This document shows, piece by piece, positions 27,473 through 37,697 of a DNA stretch of 64,000 nt. The notes beneath the pieces were generated by a model. It was not told the origin of the DNA. It searched no databases and worked only from the letters and a program-made list of their open reading frames with translations. The stretch is from Bdellovibrio sp. GT3 (lineage in GTDB: Bacteria > Bdellovibrionota > Bdellovibrionia > Bdellovibrionales > Bdellovibrionaceae). The position numbers were made by a program, and so were the translations under genes. Numbering within the stretch: position 1 is the stretch's first letter; each line of letters starts with the position of its first letter. The stretch is taken from contig NZ_JBBNAD010000004.1 of assembly GCF_037996765.1 (NCBI RefSeq), forward strand, positions 1 to 64,000, written 5' to 3'.

Positions 27473-28456
27473 GTGAATTTGACTCTGGAAGAACAGAAAA
27501 GAACTTCGGGACTTTTTCATTTTTGGTTGCTCCAGAACCGGATCACTTTTTACTCCCTCATTGCAATTCTGCTGATGTCTGCGCTTTTTGCAGCCGGAAT
27601 CATACTCTTTCCTGAATTTAGCACCTCCCAGTTTGTGGCATTCATTGTTCTGATTCCTGCGTTGTCTTGTCTGGCGATTGCAACCTGCCACGCCTCAAAT
27701 CTGGAATCAGAGAAGGCCCTGAGAGAATATCAGCAACTGCACACACGCTTGTTGGAGGCCGAGGGCTCTCGAATCACCCTGGATCGTTTTTTTTCCATTT
27801 CCAGTGATCTGATGGCGGTGGCCGGTAAGGATGGGTTGCTTAAGAAAGTCAGCCGGTCCTTGGTGAAATCCCTGGGGCACAGCGAGAAAACTTTGTTAAG
27901 CACGCCATTTGTTGAATTCATTCATCCCGATGACAGGGAAGCAACCCGGAAAAATATTGAAACCCTGAACATGGGAGTTCGCTCGGTGGGCTTTGAGAAT
28001 CGATATCGTACTGCAGCTGGGGATTACAGAACGCTGAGCTGGAGTGCTGCCGCGGATCTGGAGTTGGGGGTGCGTTTCGCATCAGCCAGAGATGTGACAG
28101 ATGAGCGCAATTATCAATTGCGCGTGCAACAGATTTTGGATGTTGCACCTTTCTTGTTGGTGGTTTCTGAGGCTGGCGGCGTTGTCACGAATTGTAATGC
28201 GGCATTTGCGCGTATGGTTGAGGCTGAGCGCGAACGCATTGTGGGCCAACCTGGCAGTCATTTCAAAATGTCAGGATTATTTGTAACGCCAGAACAAGAG
28301 CGCGAAATCAGTGCGTCAGGTAAAGCGATGACTTTTTCTGAAGTACTGATGGTGCAAGGACGTGTTCATCACTATCATTCAACAGTATTCCCGATTCAGG
28401 ATCAGGCGGGCAAAATTGCCTGGATTGGTAAAGTTTCCTTAAGTTCCGAACCATAA
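27473..28456 (+). CDS. Membrane PAS-domain protein without output domain
   Basis: This 327-residue protein has two membrane helices (about 27-46 and 52-70), a short coiled coil, a PAS/PAC domain (about 100-205: FFSISSDLMAVAG to ASARDVTDERN) and a second PAS domain (about 210-325) ending exactly at the C-terminus. No kinase, GGDEF or methyl-accepting domain is present, so it must act by contact with another protein, or it is the remnant of a larger sensor. The start is GTG 27473 or TTG 27479 behind GAGGGG; I keep the first. Confidence 0.8.
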   Translation: MNLTLEEQKRTSGLFHFWLLQNRITFYSLIAILLMSALFAAGIILFPEFSTSQFVAFIVLIPALSCLAIATCHASNLESEKALREYQQLHTRLLEAEGSRITLDRFFSISSDLMAVAGKDGLLKKVSRSLVKSLGHSEKTLLSTPFVEFIHPDDREATRKNIETLNMGVRSVGFENRYRTAAGDYRTLSWSAAADLELGVRFASARDVTDERNYQLRVQQILDVAPFLLVVSEAGGVVTNCNAAFARMVEAERERIVGQPGSHFKMSGLFVTPEQEREISASGKAMTFSEVLMVQGRVHHYHSTVFPIQDQAGKIAWIGKVSLSSEP

Positions 28457-28527
28457 AAGTCATGTTTGTTTGCAGCTGAAATATTTTTTTAAGGCCTGCA
28501 CAGAATCCAAATGTAAACCTAAGAGAC

Positions 28528-30702
28528 ATGCGATGCGTTTCAGTCATTCTTATGGTGATTTTAATTTTGCCATGGATCTCCTTGGCGGCAGAGGCCAAAA
28601 GGCCGCGTATTGGTTTGGTTTTGGGAGGCGGCGGAGCCCGTGGCTTGTCTCACGTTGGTGTTTTGGAAGTTCTGGAAAAAAATAGAATTCCAGTTGATTG
28701 TATTGTTGGCACCAGTATCGGCTCGCTGGTCGGGGCGGGATACGCCGTGGGTCGAACTCCTCAGGAAATGAAAGAGCATATCCAGGCCGCGGATTGGTCG
28801 CGAATGTTTTTGGCGCGACCACCGCGTAAAGCCTATCCATTTCGGCGCAAGCAGGATGATTCATTGTCCATGCTGGGAGTGGAAGTGGGGTTGAGCGACA
28901 AGGGACAGATTCTTTTGCCAAGATCAGCAATCAGCACTCAGGAAATTGAATACTTTCTGCGAACGTTAACTTACGGGTCCACTTACCCAAAGTTTGACAA
29001 TCTGCCTACACCCTATCGGGCCATAGCAACGAATTTGGCTAATGGCGAAATGGTTGTCCTTGGAAATGGCGACCTGGTGACAGCAATGAGAGCCAGTATG
29101 GCAGTGCCCGGGGTTTTTCCGGCGGTTCCTTCTGAGGGACGACTTCTTGCTGATGGGGGACTTGTCAGAAATTTGCCGGTGGATATTGCCAGACAACTAT
29201 GCGCGGATGTTGTCATTGTCGTGGATGTCAGTTCCGCACCTTTGCAGCAGGATGAAATTGGCAGCATATTTTCTGTGATGGATCAATACACCCGGTTGAT
29301 GATGATTCAAAATGTGCATCCTCAGCTAAAAAGTCTGACTGGCAAAGATGTTTTGATCAGTCCGGTGTTTAAGGACTTAGGGTCCACGGATTTTGGCAAA
29401 AGTGAGCCGTTGATCCAAGCGGGGAGCGAGGCCGCATTGAAGGCCTTGCCGGGTCTTCAGCGGTATTCAATTCCTGAGTCAGAATATGCAAAGTGGAAGG
29501 TGGATCGGGAGAAGAAAAAATACACGGCAAAGTCACTTGCAAAAGTTTCGGTCGGGGAAAGTGGATGGGTGAATCCACAAACATTGGTGGGAGATTTGAA
29601 AGTCAAAACCGGCGAGGTTTTTCCGATTGAATCATTCCATGATCAGCTGATGTCCCTTTATGCGACCGGAGACTACAGTCAGTTGGACTATGAACTTCAC
29701 GACGGACCTCTTGGGCAGGAATTGCTGGTTCTTCCCATTGAAAAAAGCTGGGGCCCGAATTACCTGAATTTCGGTCTGAGTCTGGGAACTGATTTTGAAA
29801 GCTCCTATCCATGGAATTTAACGGCGATGTATCGTCGCACCTGGGTGAACTCGTTGGGTGCTGAATGGAAAACGATTCTTCAGGCCGGGAACTCTTCCAG
29901 ATTCAATACGGAATTTTATCAGCCGCTGGGCGTGGGTAAGAGCGGGTTTGTTGCTCCACATTTTAAATACTACCGGTTGCCACTTGCGATTTGGCAGGAC
30001 GGTGAAGAGGTCGCCAAGTACCGATATTCAAAGCTCACCGCGGGCGTGGATATCGGTGCGGGCTCCAGATTCGGAGAGTTGCGTTTCGGTCCATCCTACA
30101 ATGTCTATCGGGCTTCGCAATCCATCGGGCCCGCGCTTCTTCCGGATTCCAGAACCTATGATTATGGTCTGCGCTTGAACTTGTTCTATGATCAGTTGGA
30201 TAACTATTTCTTTCCTACAGATGGTCAGTCTTTTGATTTGTATGGCTACTATTCCTTGGGGGCTTCTGAGGATATTAAAAATTACGGAGTCTATGGTTTG
30301 CAATTTCGCGATGCCTTCAGAGCAGGTAAAGGCGCAGTTCAAATCACGGTGAAAGGACAAACCTCAACGGGTGACAGCACGGTTCTTGCGGATGTGAGTT
30401 GGTTGGGGGGCTTTTTAAATCTTTCCAGCTTTCACTATCAGGAATTAATCGGGGATCAGTTGGCCTATGGTTCCGTGCAGTACTATCACCCGACAGGATT
30501 ACTCTCAGGAAGCTATTGGGGAGTGGCGGCAGAAACAGGACGTGTCTTCAACTACTTTGATGAAAGACTCGCAGATGACTGGCACTACTCGGGCACCATG
30601 TATATTGCCTATGATAGTTTCTTGGGGCCGATGTATTTTGCAACTGCCTACGGTGACAACGAGGTGTGGAGTTTCTATTTCATGCTAGGTAAGCAGTTCT
30701 AA
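28528..30702 (+). CDS. Patatin-like phospholipase with outer-membrane barrel (type Vd autotransporter)
   Basis: This 724-residue protein has a signal peptide (about 1-21), a patatin domain (about 27-310), a POTRA-like segment (about 335-400) and a C-terminal region of about 310 residues with many amphipathic strands ending in Phe (FMLGKQF), the signature of an Omp85-type barrel. The patatin active site is intact: oxyanion loop GGGGARG, GTSIGS with nucleophile Ser and catalytic DGGLVRN. This order is that of Pseudomonas PlpD. Its predicted action is surface-displayed or secreted phospholipase A activity, attractive for a predator. The AI-2E permease gene follows after 16 bases. Confidence 0.9.
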   Translation: MRCVSVILMVILILPWISLAAEAKRPRIGLVLGGGGARGLSHVGVLEVLEKNRIPVDCIVGTSIGSLVGAGYAVGRTPQEMKEHIQAADWSRMFLARPPRKAYPFRRKQDDSLSMLGVEVGLSDKGQILLPRSAISTQEIEYFLRTLTYGSTYPKFDNLPTPYRAIATNLANGEMVVLGNGDLVTAMRASMAVPGVFPAVPSEGRLLADGGLVRNLPVDIARQLCADVVIVVDVSSAPLQQDEIGSIFSVMDQYTRLMMIQNVHPQLKSLTGKDVLISPVFKDLGSTDFGKSEPLIQAGSEAALKALPGLQRYSIPESEYAKWKVDREKKKYTAKSLAKVSVGESGWVNPQTLVGDLKVKTGEVFPIESFHDQLMSLYATGDYSQLDYELHDGPLGQELLVLPIEKSWGPNYLNFGLSLGTDFESSYPWNLTAMYRRTWVNSLGAEWKTILQAGNSSRFNTEFYQPLGVGKSGFVAPHFKYYRLPLAIWQDGEEVAKYRYSKLTAGVDIGAGSRFGELRFGPSYNVYRASQSIGPALLPDSRTYDYGLRLNLFYDQLDNYFFPTDGQSFDLYGYYSLGASEDIKNYGVYGLQFRDAFRAGKGAVQITVKGQTSTGDSTVLADVSWLGGFLNLSSFHYQELIGDQLAYGSVQYYHPTGLLSGSYWGVAAETGRVFNYFDERLADDWHYSGTMYIAYDSFLGPMYFATAYGDNEVWSFYFMLGKQF

Positions 30703-30718
30703 TTCTGAAAGGAAATCT

Positions 30719-31834
30719 ATGAGTACCGAATGGGGCCTGGCCAGAAGTTTATTTGCATCCATTTTTATTCTGCTGCTGATAGCAGGATGTTTCTGGATTA
30801 TGACGCCATTTTTGCCTTCACTGATTTGGGCAACGATGATTGTGGTCGCGACGTGGCCTCTATTGGTTAAGGCCGAAAGAAAATTTGGCAGTCGCAAGCT
30901 CGCAGTGGTTGCTATGATGCTGGTGATGTCGGTGATTGTGATTTTGCCGTTGATGGTGACCGGTTATGTGCTACTTACCCATATTGATGAAGCTTACAAC
31001 TGGCTTAAAGGTGTTAAAGACTATACTTTGCCGATGGCCCCCGCGGGCCTCGCTCAACTTCCCTTTGGTGATCGCATTGCCAGTGACTGGAACGCCATCG
31101 CAGAAAAAGGACCCGGCGCGCTGGCCGAACTTTTGCGTCCTCACCTGCGTCGGATTTTTGGTTTAATAACTGCGGCTGCTCAAAGCACGGGTCTCCTGTT
31201 TGTTCATCTTATCCTGACAACAATTCTAAGTGGAATTTTGTATGCGAAAGGTGAGTTTGCAGCAAAAGGTGTCATCATGTTCTTTAGACGCATTGATGGT
31301 GATCGAGGAGAGTCTGCAGTGGTTCTTGCCGGGCAGTCTGTGAAATCAGTGGCAATGGGAATTGTGGTTACCGCCCTTTTACAAACAACGTTGGGAACAT
31401 TGGGTGTGTGGATTGCAGGTGTACCATATGTCGGCATCCTTGGGGCGACAATGTTGGTTCTGTGTATTGCGCAGATCGGCCCGATCCTTCCGATGCTGGG
31501 TGCTGTTGTTTGGCTTTTTCAAAATAATCAAAGTCTGGCCGGATCCATTTTGCTGGCTTGGACATTCGTTGTTGGCTTGATGGACAATGTGATTCGACCT
31601 TTGTTGATCAAACGTGGGGCTGATCTGCCGCTGCTATTGATTTTTGCCGGAGTCATCGGCGGACTTTTGGCATTCGGTGTCGTGGGGCTCTTTATCGGGC
31701 CAATGACTTTGGCGGTGGCATATCGATTGGTGGAAGCTTGGACCAAGGAAAATCCAAAAGCGAAATTAACTACTTCTTTTCAGGCTGCTCCCAACCACCA
31801 CCGAGGGATTTATAAAGATCCACCACGGCTATAA
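30719..31834 (+). CDS. AI-2E/PerM-family membrane permease (YdiK-like)
   Basis: This 371-residue protein has about eight membrane helices and follows the AI-2E exporter-like family: WATMIVVATWPLL near the N-terminus, a long soluble insert (about 95-150), VLCIAQIGPILPMLGAV, DNVIRPLLIKRGADLPLLLIF and a closing GLFIGPMTLAVAY. Members export small solutes or serve as ion antiporters; the cargo here is unknown. It probably shares a transcript with the patatin gene upstream. Its last 65 bases overlap the convergent outer-membrane factor gene. Confidence 0.9.
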   Translation: MSTEWGLARSLFASIFILLLIAGCFWIMTPFLPSLIWATMIVVATWPLLVKAERKFGSRKLAVVAMMLVMSVIVILPLMVTGYVLLTHIDEAYNWLKGVKDYTLPMAPAGLAQLPFGDRIASDWNAIAEKGPGALAELLRPHLRRIFGLITAAAQSTGLLFVHLILTTILSGILYAKGEFAAKGVIMFFRRIDGDRGESAVVLAGQSVKSVAMGIVVTALLQTTLGTLGVWIAGVPYVGILGATMLVLCIAQIGPILPMLGAVVWLFQNNQSLAGSILLAWTFVVGLMDNVIRPLLIKRGADLPLLLIFAGVIGGLLAFGVVGLFIGPMTLAVAYRLVEAWTKENPKAKLTTSFQAAPNHHRGIYKDPPRL

Positions 31835-33188
31835 GTTGGGATTGTTGTGATCTGACTAAATCCAGTTGCACATCAAACAGCTGGCGCTCGGCATCCAGGA
31901 CTTCCAAATAAGGTGATTGTCCATTGGTGTAGCGCAGATTTGCCAAGTACAAGTTTCGTTCAACGGCGGTGACTTCCATTTTCTGCGCCACAATCACGTC
32001 GCGATAAGATTTGTATCGTTGTAGCGAGTCGCGAACCTCGACAAAGGCATTCTGAATGACCTGGCGGTATCGGGCCACAGCTTCCTTCTGTCTGGCTGTC
32101 GCAGCTTCGACCATATGACCGGTTTTGCCTCCGTTAAAAATCGGCATTGAAATTCCGGCACCGTAAGCCCATTTCTGCGAGTCACTGTTAAAAAGGTTTT
32201 TTAACTCAGCACTTTCAAATCCGAATGCACCGATCAGCGAAATACTTGGAAAGTAGTAAGCCTTGGCAACGCCAATGTAGGCATTTGCTGAAATAAGATT
32301 TTGTTCGGCAGCGGCGATATCAGGTCTTCGTTCAAGCACAGAAGAAGGCAATGACGCCGGCAATTGCGGGGGCACTGCAATTTCATCCAGACGTTGACCA
32401 CGGACAATTGGTGACTCAATTACCTCACGAGGCTCCCGTCCAATCAGAACGGAAAGAAAGCTTTCAGCTCTGGAAACTTGCTCTTCCAGTTTGTAAACCG
32501 AAGTTTGGGCAGAATGCATTTCGGCTTCTGCTTGTCGGGCGTTGAGCTCATTACCCACGCCACCCTTGAAGCGCTTGTAGATTAGATCATAAGAGCCTTT
32601 GCGTGATTGAACAGTATTCATAGCGATACTGTGTTGCAGATCCAGCGATCTTAAAGCGAAGTAGGCGCTGACAACCTGACTGACTATCGTCAACTGCACA
32701 TTCACGCGGTTAAAATCTTCGCGTAGCAGCTGGGCCCGGGCGGCTTCGTTACTGCGACGAACTTTTCCCCAGAAATCAATTTCATAACTAAGAATCAAAC
32801 CCAGCGAAAAGAAATTTGTTGTGCTCTCTGCACCGGGGGTCAGCAAAGTGGGACCGGTCTCGCTGACCTTTTCACGACCCGCATCTCCGCGCAGGTCCAA
32901 TGATGGCCAGAATTCCGACTTCGCAATTCCCAGCCTTGCACGGGCTTCATCGACTCGCGCCAAGGCTATTTGTAAATCGAGGTTGTGTTCCAGGGCTGCT
33001 TGAACAAGTTGGGAAAGAGTGGGATCACCGAACTGTTTCCACCAATTGGTATCGATTTTAGTAGTGGGTGCAGGGGTGGGTGGCAAGCTTGCAGGGAGTC
33101 TTGATTCGGGTCTTTTGTAGTCGGGACCCACTGCACAGGATGCCACGAGGCTGCAGGTGACAATAATCTCAACCAATCTGGATTTCAC
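31770..33188 (-). CDS. Outer-membrane factor of RND efflux system (OprM/NodT type lipoprotein)
   Basis: This 472-residue lipoprotein has lipobox VASC and then VGPDYKRPE, the standard start of NodT-family channels. Two homologous repeats contain ALEHNLDLQIALARVDEARA and the related C-terminal stretch with NLRYTNGQSPYLEVLDAERQL. It forms the trimeric channel through the outer membrane. Its ATG overlaps the RND pump's stop (four bases), so the three efflux genes at 37488-31770 form one operon. Its 3' end overlaps the convergent permease gene by 65 bases. Confidence 0.93.
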   Translation of the reverse strand: MKSRLVEIIVTCSLVASCAVGPDYKRPESRLPASLPPTPAPTTKIDTNWWKQFGDPTLSQLVQAALEHNLDLQIALARVDEARARLGIAKSEFWPSLDLRGDAGREKVSETGPTLLTPGAESTTNFFSLGLILSYEIDFWGKVRRSNEAARAQLLREDFNRVNVQLTIVSQVVSAYFALRSLDLQHSIAMNTVQSRKGSYDLIYKRFKGGVGNELNARQAEAEMHSAQTSVYKLEEQVSRAESFLSVLIGREPREVIESPIVRGQRLDEIAVPPQLPASLPSSVLERRPDIAAAEQNLISANAYIGVAKAYYFPSISLIGAFGFESAELKNLFNSDSQKWAYGAGISMPIFNGGKTGHMVEAATARQKEAVARYRQVIQNAFVEVRDSLQRYKSYRDVIVAQKMEVTAVERNLYLANLRYTNGQSPYLEVLDAERQLFDVQLDLVRSQQSQLIAVVDLYKSLGGGWEQPEKK

Positions 33189-36100
33189 TTGGTTCCTCCC
33201 GCGGTGGCAGGTTTAACCGGCTCTGGATGAGCAGTTTTGGGCTTCTTGGATTTTTTGATTTTGAAAGATGTCAGAACCACAAAGAACATTGGAATAAAGA
33301 AGGTTGCCACAAAAGTACTGACCAGCATGCCGCCGATGATCCCTGTTCCGATGGAGTGACGGCTGGCAGAACCGGCACCGCTAGAGATAGCCAATGGCAC
33401 CGCACCCAGAATGAACGCCAACGATGTCATCACGATCGGGCGGAAGCGCAAGCGAGAAGCCTCGATGGCGGCTTGTGTGGCGTCCAGTCCTTCGTGCATT
33501 TTCTCGACCGCGAACTCGACGATCAAAATTGCATTCTTGGCAGACAAACCGATCAGAGTGACGAGGGCAATCTGAAAGTACACATCGTTTTCAAGTCCAC
33601 GAAGCCAGTTGGCGGCCAGGGCACCCAGGAGGGCATAGGGCACGGATAGCAAAACTGAAAGCGGCAAACCCCATTTTTCATATTGGGCGGCAAGAATCAA
33701 AAACACAAAGATCAAACCATATAGAAAAACAGTCGCTGAGGCACCACCGGTGAGTTTTTCTTGATATGCGGTTCCGGTCCACGCGATGCCATAGTCTGCG
33801 GAAAGATGTTGTGCCAAAGCCGCTTCAACGGCCTTGATAACCTGACCGGAGCTGTATCCCGGTGCGGGACTTGCGATGATACGACTTGCAGGAAAAATAT
33901 TAAGGCGCTCAACGATTTCCGGTCCGGTGACTCTTTGAGCAGTCAGAATCGAAGTCAGGGGAACCATGTTGCCATTGTCGGATCGTACATAGATATTGCG
34001 GATGTCATCCGGACGGGATCGGTATTCCCCTTCAGACTGCAATTGGACTTTGAACGTTCGTCCGAATTTGTTGAAGTCGTTAACGTAGTAACTGCCGAAG
34101 GTGGCGGCCATGGCGTCAAAGACAGTGTTGATTGGAACCTGATAGGCCTTGGCTTTTTCGCGATCCAGATTCAAAAACAGCTGCGGAATATTGGCGCTGA
34201 AGTTGGAACTGATTGATCCCACGGCGGGATTTTGGCGAAGTTGATCGATAAACTTATTGGTGGTCATCGCCAGAGTTTTACTATCAGCGCCGCCTCGACT
34301 TTGCAGGTAGAATTCAAGACCCCCGGTGGTACTCATGCCGACGATCGCGGGAGGACTAAAGGCGATGATATTGCCATCACGAATAATCTGGTTCAGCCCA
34401 AAAAGACTTTTCACGATAGCGCTGGCGGATTGGTCTGGATCCGGACGGTCTTTCCAGTCTTTCAGAGTGATAAAACTGGTGCCGGTGTTGGTGCGGTTGG
34501 AACCAGTGATTAAATCAAATCCTGACAGAGAAAAGACGTCCTGAACATTGCTGTTGCCTGTGGTGAAAGTGTCCAGTTGATCGGTGACTTTGACGGTTCG
34601 GGATAAGGAGGCGCCGTCTTGCAGATTTGGCACACCAAAAACATAACCTTGATCTTCTTCGGGGACCAATCCGCTGGGTAGAATTTTAAAGAGCATGAAA
34701 ATTCCAAAACAGCAGGCGACGAAGAGGGCACTGCTGATCATGAAACGTCTGTTGAAGAAAGTCACCCCACTGACATAGCCTGAGGTGATGCGGTCGAAAA
34801 ACCTGTTAAACCCGCGGAAGAATCTGTTGGGTTCATGAATTTCATCTTTCAGAATCAGTGCACACAATGCGGGTGTCAAAGTCAGGGCGACAAGTCCCGA
34901 GATCGCAACGGAAACGGCGATGGTGATTGCAAACTGCTTGTACATTTGTCCTGCCATACCACCCACGAAGGCGACGGGAATGAATACTGCACACAGTACG
35001 AACACAATCGCAATGACGGGGCTGGTGACCTCTTCCATGGCTTTGATCGTGGCTTCCTTCGGCTTTAATTTTTCTGTGCGCATGATCCGCTCAACGTTTT
35101 CCAGCACGACGATGGCATCATCGACGACTAGCCCGATCGCCAGAACCAGACCGAAAAGAGTCAAAGTGTTAATCGAGAAACCCAGGGCATACATGCCGGC
35201 AAAAGTTCCGATGATGGAAACGGGGACGGCCAGGCACGGAATCAAAGTGGCGCGCCAGCTTTGCAGGAAAAGGTAAACCACCAAGAAAACCAGAATCATG
35301 GCTTCCATCAAAGTTTTAATAACTTCTGAGATGGATACTTCGATGAACTTTGTTGTGTCGAACGGAATATCGTAGGCCAAACCCGGCGGGAATTTTTGGG
35401 AGATGGTGTGCATGGTTTCTTTCACCAGCTCCGCTGTTTTAACCTGATTGGCGCCCGGAGCAAGGTAAACACCGATACCGATCGCAGGTTTGCCGTTCCA
35501 TTTGGTGGCAACGTCGTAGCTGAGGGCGCCCAGTTCCACACGCGCCACATCTTTCAGACGAAGTTTTGAACCATCAGGGTTGGAACGAACGATGATGTCT
35601 TCAAATTGTTTTGGATTATCCAGGCGTCCTTGAGTGGTCACTGTAAATGTAAAGTCCACAGTATTGTTGAGCGGCTCCGCACCGACTTTGCCGGCGGCAA
35701 ACTGGGCATTTTGTTCTTTGACGGCTTTGATTACATCCGTTGCGGTTACTTTTAATTGCGCCATGCGATCGGGACGCATCCACAAGCGGATGGAATAGTC
35801 CTGCGCTCCAAATATCGAGGCATCACCCACGCCCGGAATCCTTTTAATTTCATCCAGCACATTAATCAGGGCGTAGTTGCTGATATAGACAGAGTCATAG
35901 CGAAGGTCCGGTGCCCGCAGTCCGATGATTTGCAGAATTGCCGATGATTTTTTCTTAACAGTGACACCTTGACGGCGCACCTCTTCGGGAAGGGAAGGCA
36001 TGGCAATTTGCACACGATTGTTTACGTTGATGGTGTTTTGATCGGGATCTGTACCAATCGCAAACGTCACAGTCAGAATCATGTCACCGTTACTGGAGTT

Positions 36101-36346
36101 GGTGGACTGCATGTATAGCATATTATCAACACCGTTGACCTGCTGTTCGATGGGGGCGGCAACAGTGGACGAGATGGTTTCTGCAGAGGCTCCCGGATAT
36201 TTGGTCGTGACTGAAACCTGCGGGGGTACGATTTCAGGGTATTGCGAAATGGGCAGCGCTTTAATTGCGGCATAGCCAGCAATCATAAAGAGCAGTGAAA
36301 TTACGGCGGAGAACACGGGTCTGTTAATAAAGAATTTTGAAAACAT
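33185..36346 (-). CDS. RND multidrug efflux pump (AcrB/MexB, HAE1 family)
   Basis: This 1053-residue inner-membrane pump has the usual twelve-helix layout. The N-terminal FFINRPVFSAVISLLFMIAG, the helix-4 proton relay GLVVDDAIVVLENVER with Asp-Asp, and the C-terminal SAKNAILIVEFAVE are diagnostic of hydrophobe/amphiphile pumps. It sits nine bases behind the adaptor gene and overlaps the channel gene, giving a full tripartite set. Substrates are likely amphiphilic drugs and detergents; specificity cannot be read. Confidence 0.96.
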   Translation of the reverse strand: MFSKFFINRPVFSAVISLLFMIAGYAAIKALPISQYPEIVPPQVSVTTKYPGASAETISSTVAAPIEQQVNGVDNMLYMQSTNSSNGDMILTVTFAIGTDPDQNTINVNNRVQIAMPSLPEEVRRQGVTVKKKSSAILQIIGLRAPDLRYDSVYISNYALINVLDEIKRIPGVGDASIFGAQDYSIRLWMRPDRMAQLKVTATDVIKAVKEQNAQFAAGKVGAEPLNNTVDFTFTVTTQGRLDNPKQFEDIIVRSNPDGSKLRLKDVARVELGALSYDVATKWNGKPAIGIGVYLAPGANQVKTAELVKETMHTISQKFPPGLAYDIPFDTTKFIEVSISEVIKTLMEAMILVFLVVYLFLQSWRATLIPCLAVPVSIIGTFAGMYALGFSINTLTLFGLVLAIGLVVDDAIVVLENVERIMRTEKLKPKEATIKAMEEVTSPVIAIVFVLCAVFIPVAFVGGMAGQMYKQFAITIAVSVAISGLVALTLTPALCALILKDEIHEPNRFFRGFNRFFDRITSGYVSGVTFFNRRFMISSALFVACCFGIFMLFKILPSGLVPEEDQGYVFGVPNLQDGASLSRTVKVTDQLDTFTTGNSNVQDVFSLSGFDLITGSNRTNTGTSFITLKDWKDRPDPDQSASAIVKSLFGLNQIIRDGNIIAFSPPAIVGMSTTGGLEFYLQSRGGADSKTLAMTTNKFIDQLRQNPAVGSISSNFSANIPQLFLNLDREKAKAYQVPINTVFDAMAATFGSYYVNDFNKFGRTFKVQLQSEGEYRSRPDDIRNIYVRSDNGNMVPLTSILTAQRVTGPEIVERLNIFPASRIIASPAPGYSSGQVIKAVEAALAQHLSADYGIAWTGTAYQEKLTGGASATVFLYGLIFVFLILAAQYEKWGLPLSVLLSVPYALLGALAANWLRGLENDVYFQIALVTLIGLSAKNAILIVEFAVEKMHEGLDATQAAIEASRLRFRPIVMTSLAFILGAVPLAISSGAGSASRHSIGTGIIGGMLVSTFVATFFIPMFFVVLTSFKIKKSKKPKTAHPEPVKPATAGGTK

Positions 36347-36354
36347 TTTTTTCC

Positions 36355-37488
36355 TTATTTCTTGGCGATGGCAGTTCCGCTGACGACTTTTACTTTTTGT
36401 CCATTACGAACTTTGGCAGCACCTTCAACAATCAGAAGCTCGCCTCCACGCAGACCCCGGTTGATCAGAATGTCGCTGGCAATTTCCTGCCCCAGCTCCA
36501 CACCCACTTGACGCGCGACACTTTCCCGATCCACTGTGAAAACGACGGGACCGTTCTGAGTTTGCACGACGGACTTCAGTGGGATTGCGACGGCGTTCTT
36601 AATGATGAACCCCTTCATATAGACGCGAACAAATTGACCGGGGCGCAAGGAGGCATCCTCATTGTCGATGCTTGCTCGGGCTTTGACAGTTCCGGTGGAA
36701 GTATCCACAATTTGATCATTGAAGTTCACGAATCCCACTTTTGAATAGAACTCGCCATCGCCAAGCTTGATTTGAACTTCCATTTTCTCCACGCTTTCGG
36801 GGCGTCCCAATTTTCCTTCAGCTGCCAGACGACGAAGTTCCAACAACTCCGAGTCTGTGTAACTGAAATTCACATAGGCGGGGTTGGTTTGTGAAATGGT
36901 GGTGAGCAGTGACTTCTCAGAATTCGCGACAATCAGACTTCCTTCAGCCACAGTTTCTGCGCTGGCATATCCATCTATAGGTGCTGTTACGTCTGTGTAG
37001 CTAAGATTCAGCTTGGCTTCATCCAGTTTTGCTTTGGCAGCATCGAATGCAGATTTTGCACCATTGTAAAATGCCACAGCATCATCCCGGTCTTTTTGAC
37101 TGACAGCATTTTCTTTATATAAAGGAACAATGCGATCCATGGATTGTTTGGCGTTGATCAAACGTGCCCGTTGAATTTCCACTTCACCTTTGGCCTGTGC
37201 GACGGCAGCAGCATAGGGAGCGGGATCAATTTTAAAAAGCAAACTGCCAGCTTTTATTTTATCGCCCTCTTTGTAATAGCGTTTCAAGAGAATGCCGCCC
37301 ACCCGGGCACGAACCTGAATATCGCGAATACCAGAAATCTGACCGACGTATTCTCGAGTCAGAGGAATATCGCGTGGCGCGACCTTCATGGCAGTTACCT
37401 CGGGAACAAGCTGAACTGGGGTTTCCACTTTTTTGGAACAAGCCACAGTCAACAATAGCAAACCAGATATCAAGAGCCTTCGGGTCAT
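36355..37488 (-). CDS. RND periplasmic adaptor (AcrA/MexA type lipoprotein)
   Basis: This 377-residue lipoprotein (lipobox TVAC) is the membrane-fusion subunit. It shows the split lipoyl domain (IQVRARVGGILLKRYYKEGDKI and YTDVTAPIDGYASAETVAEGSL), a helical hairpin between them, and the beta-barrel and membrane-proximal domains (VRVYMKGFIIKNAVAIPL). It is the first gene of the efflux operon; about 210 bases upstream to the zinc-ribbon gene should hold its promoter. No TetR-type repressor gene lies beside it. Confidence 0.94.
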   Translation of the reverse strand: MTRRLLISGLLLLTVACSKKVETPVQLVPEVTAMKVAPRDIPLTREYVGQISGIRDIQVRARVGGILLKRYYKEGDKIKAGSLLFKIDPAPYAAAVAQAKGEVEIQRARLINAKQSMDRIVPLYKENAVSQKDRDDAVAFYNGAKSAFDAAKAKLDEAKLNLSYTDVTAPIDGYASAETVAEGSLIVANSEKSLLTTISQTNPAYVNFSYTDSELLELRRLAAEGKLGRPESVEKMEVQIKLGDGEFYSKVGFVNFNDQIVDTSTGTVKARASIDNEDASLRPGQFVRVYMKGFIIKNAVAIPLKSVVQTQNGPVVFTVDRESVARQVGVELGQEIASDILINRGLRGGELLIVEGAAKVRNGQKVKVVSGTAIAKK

Positions 37489-37697
37489 AAGTACCTCTTT
37501 GCAGTTATGCCGGATCAGAATAAAGTCTGCAGAGGCAAAATAATTAATTACAGATTTACAAAAAAGACCTTAAGTCCGGATGTATTTTGAAAGTGTTTTC
37601 CAATTCATTCCTTTAAACAAAGATGTTCATCATAATTATCTATTATTTCGATGAACTGTTTCTTTGTTATCTTATGTCGAATGAAAGGTGGGTCGTT

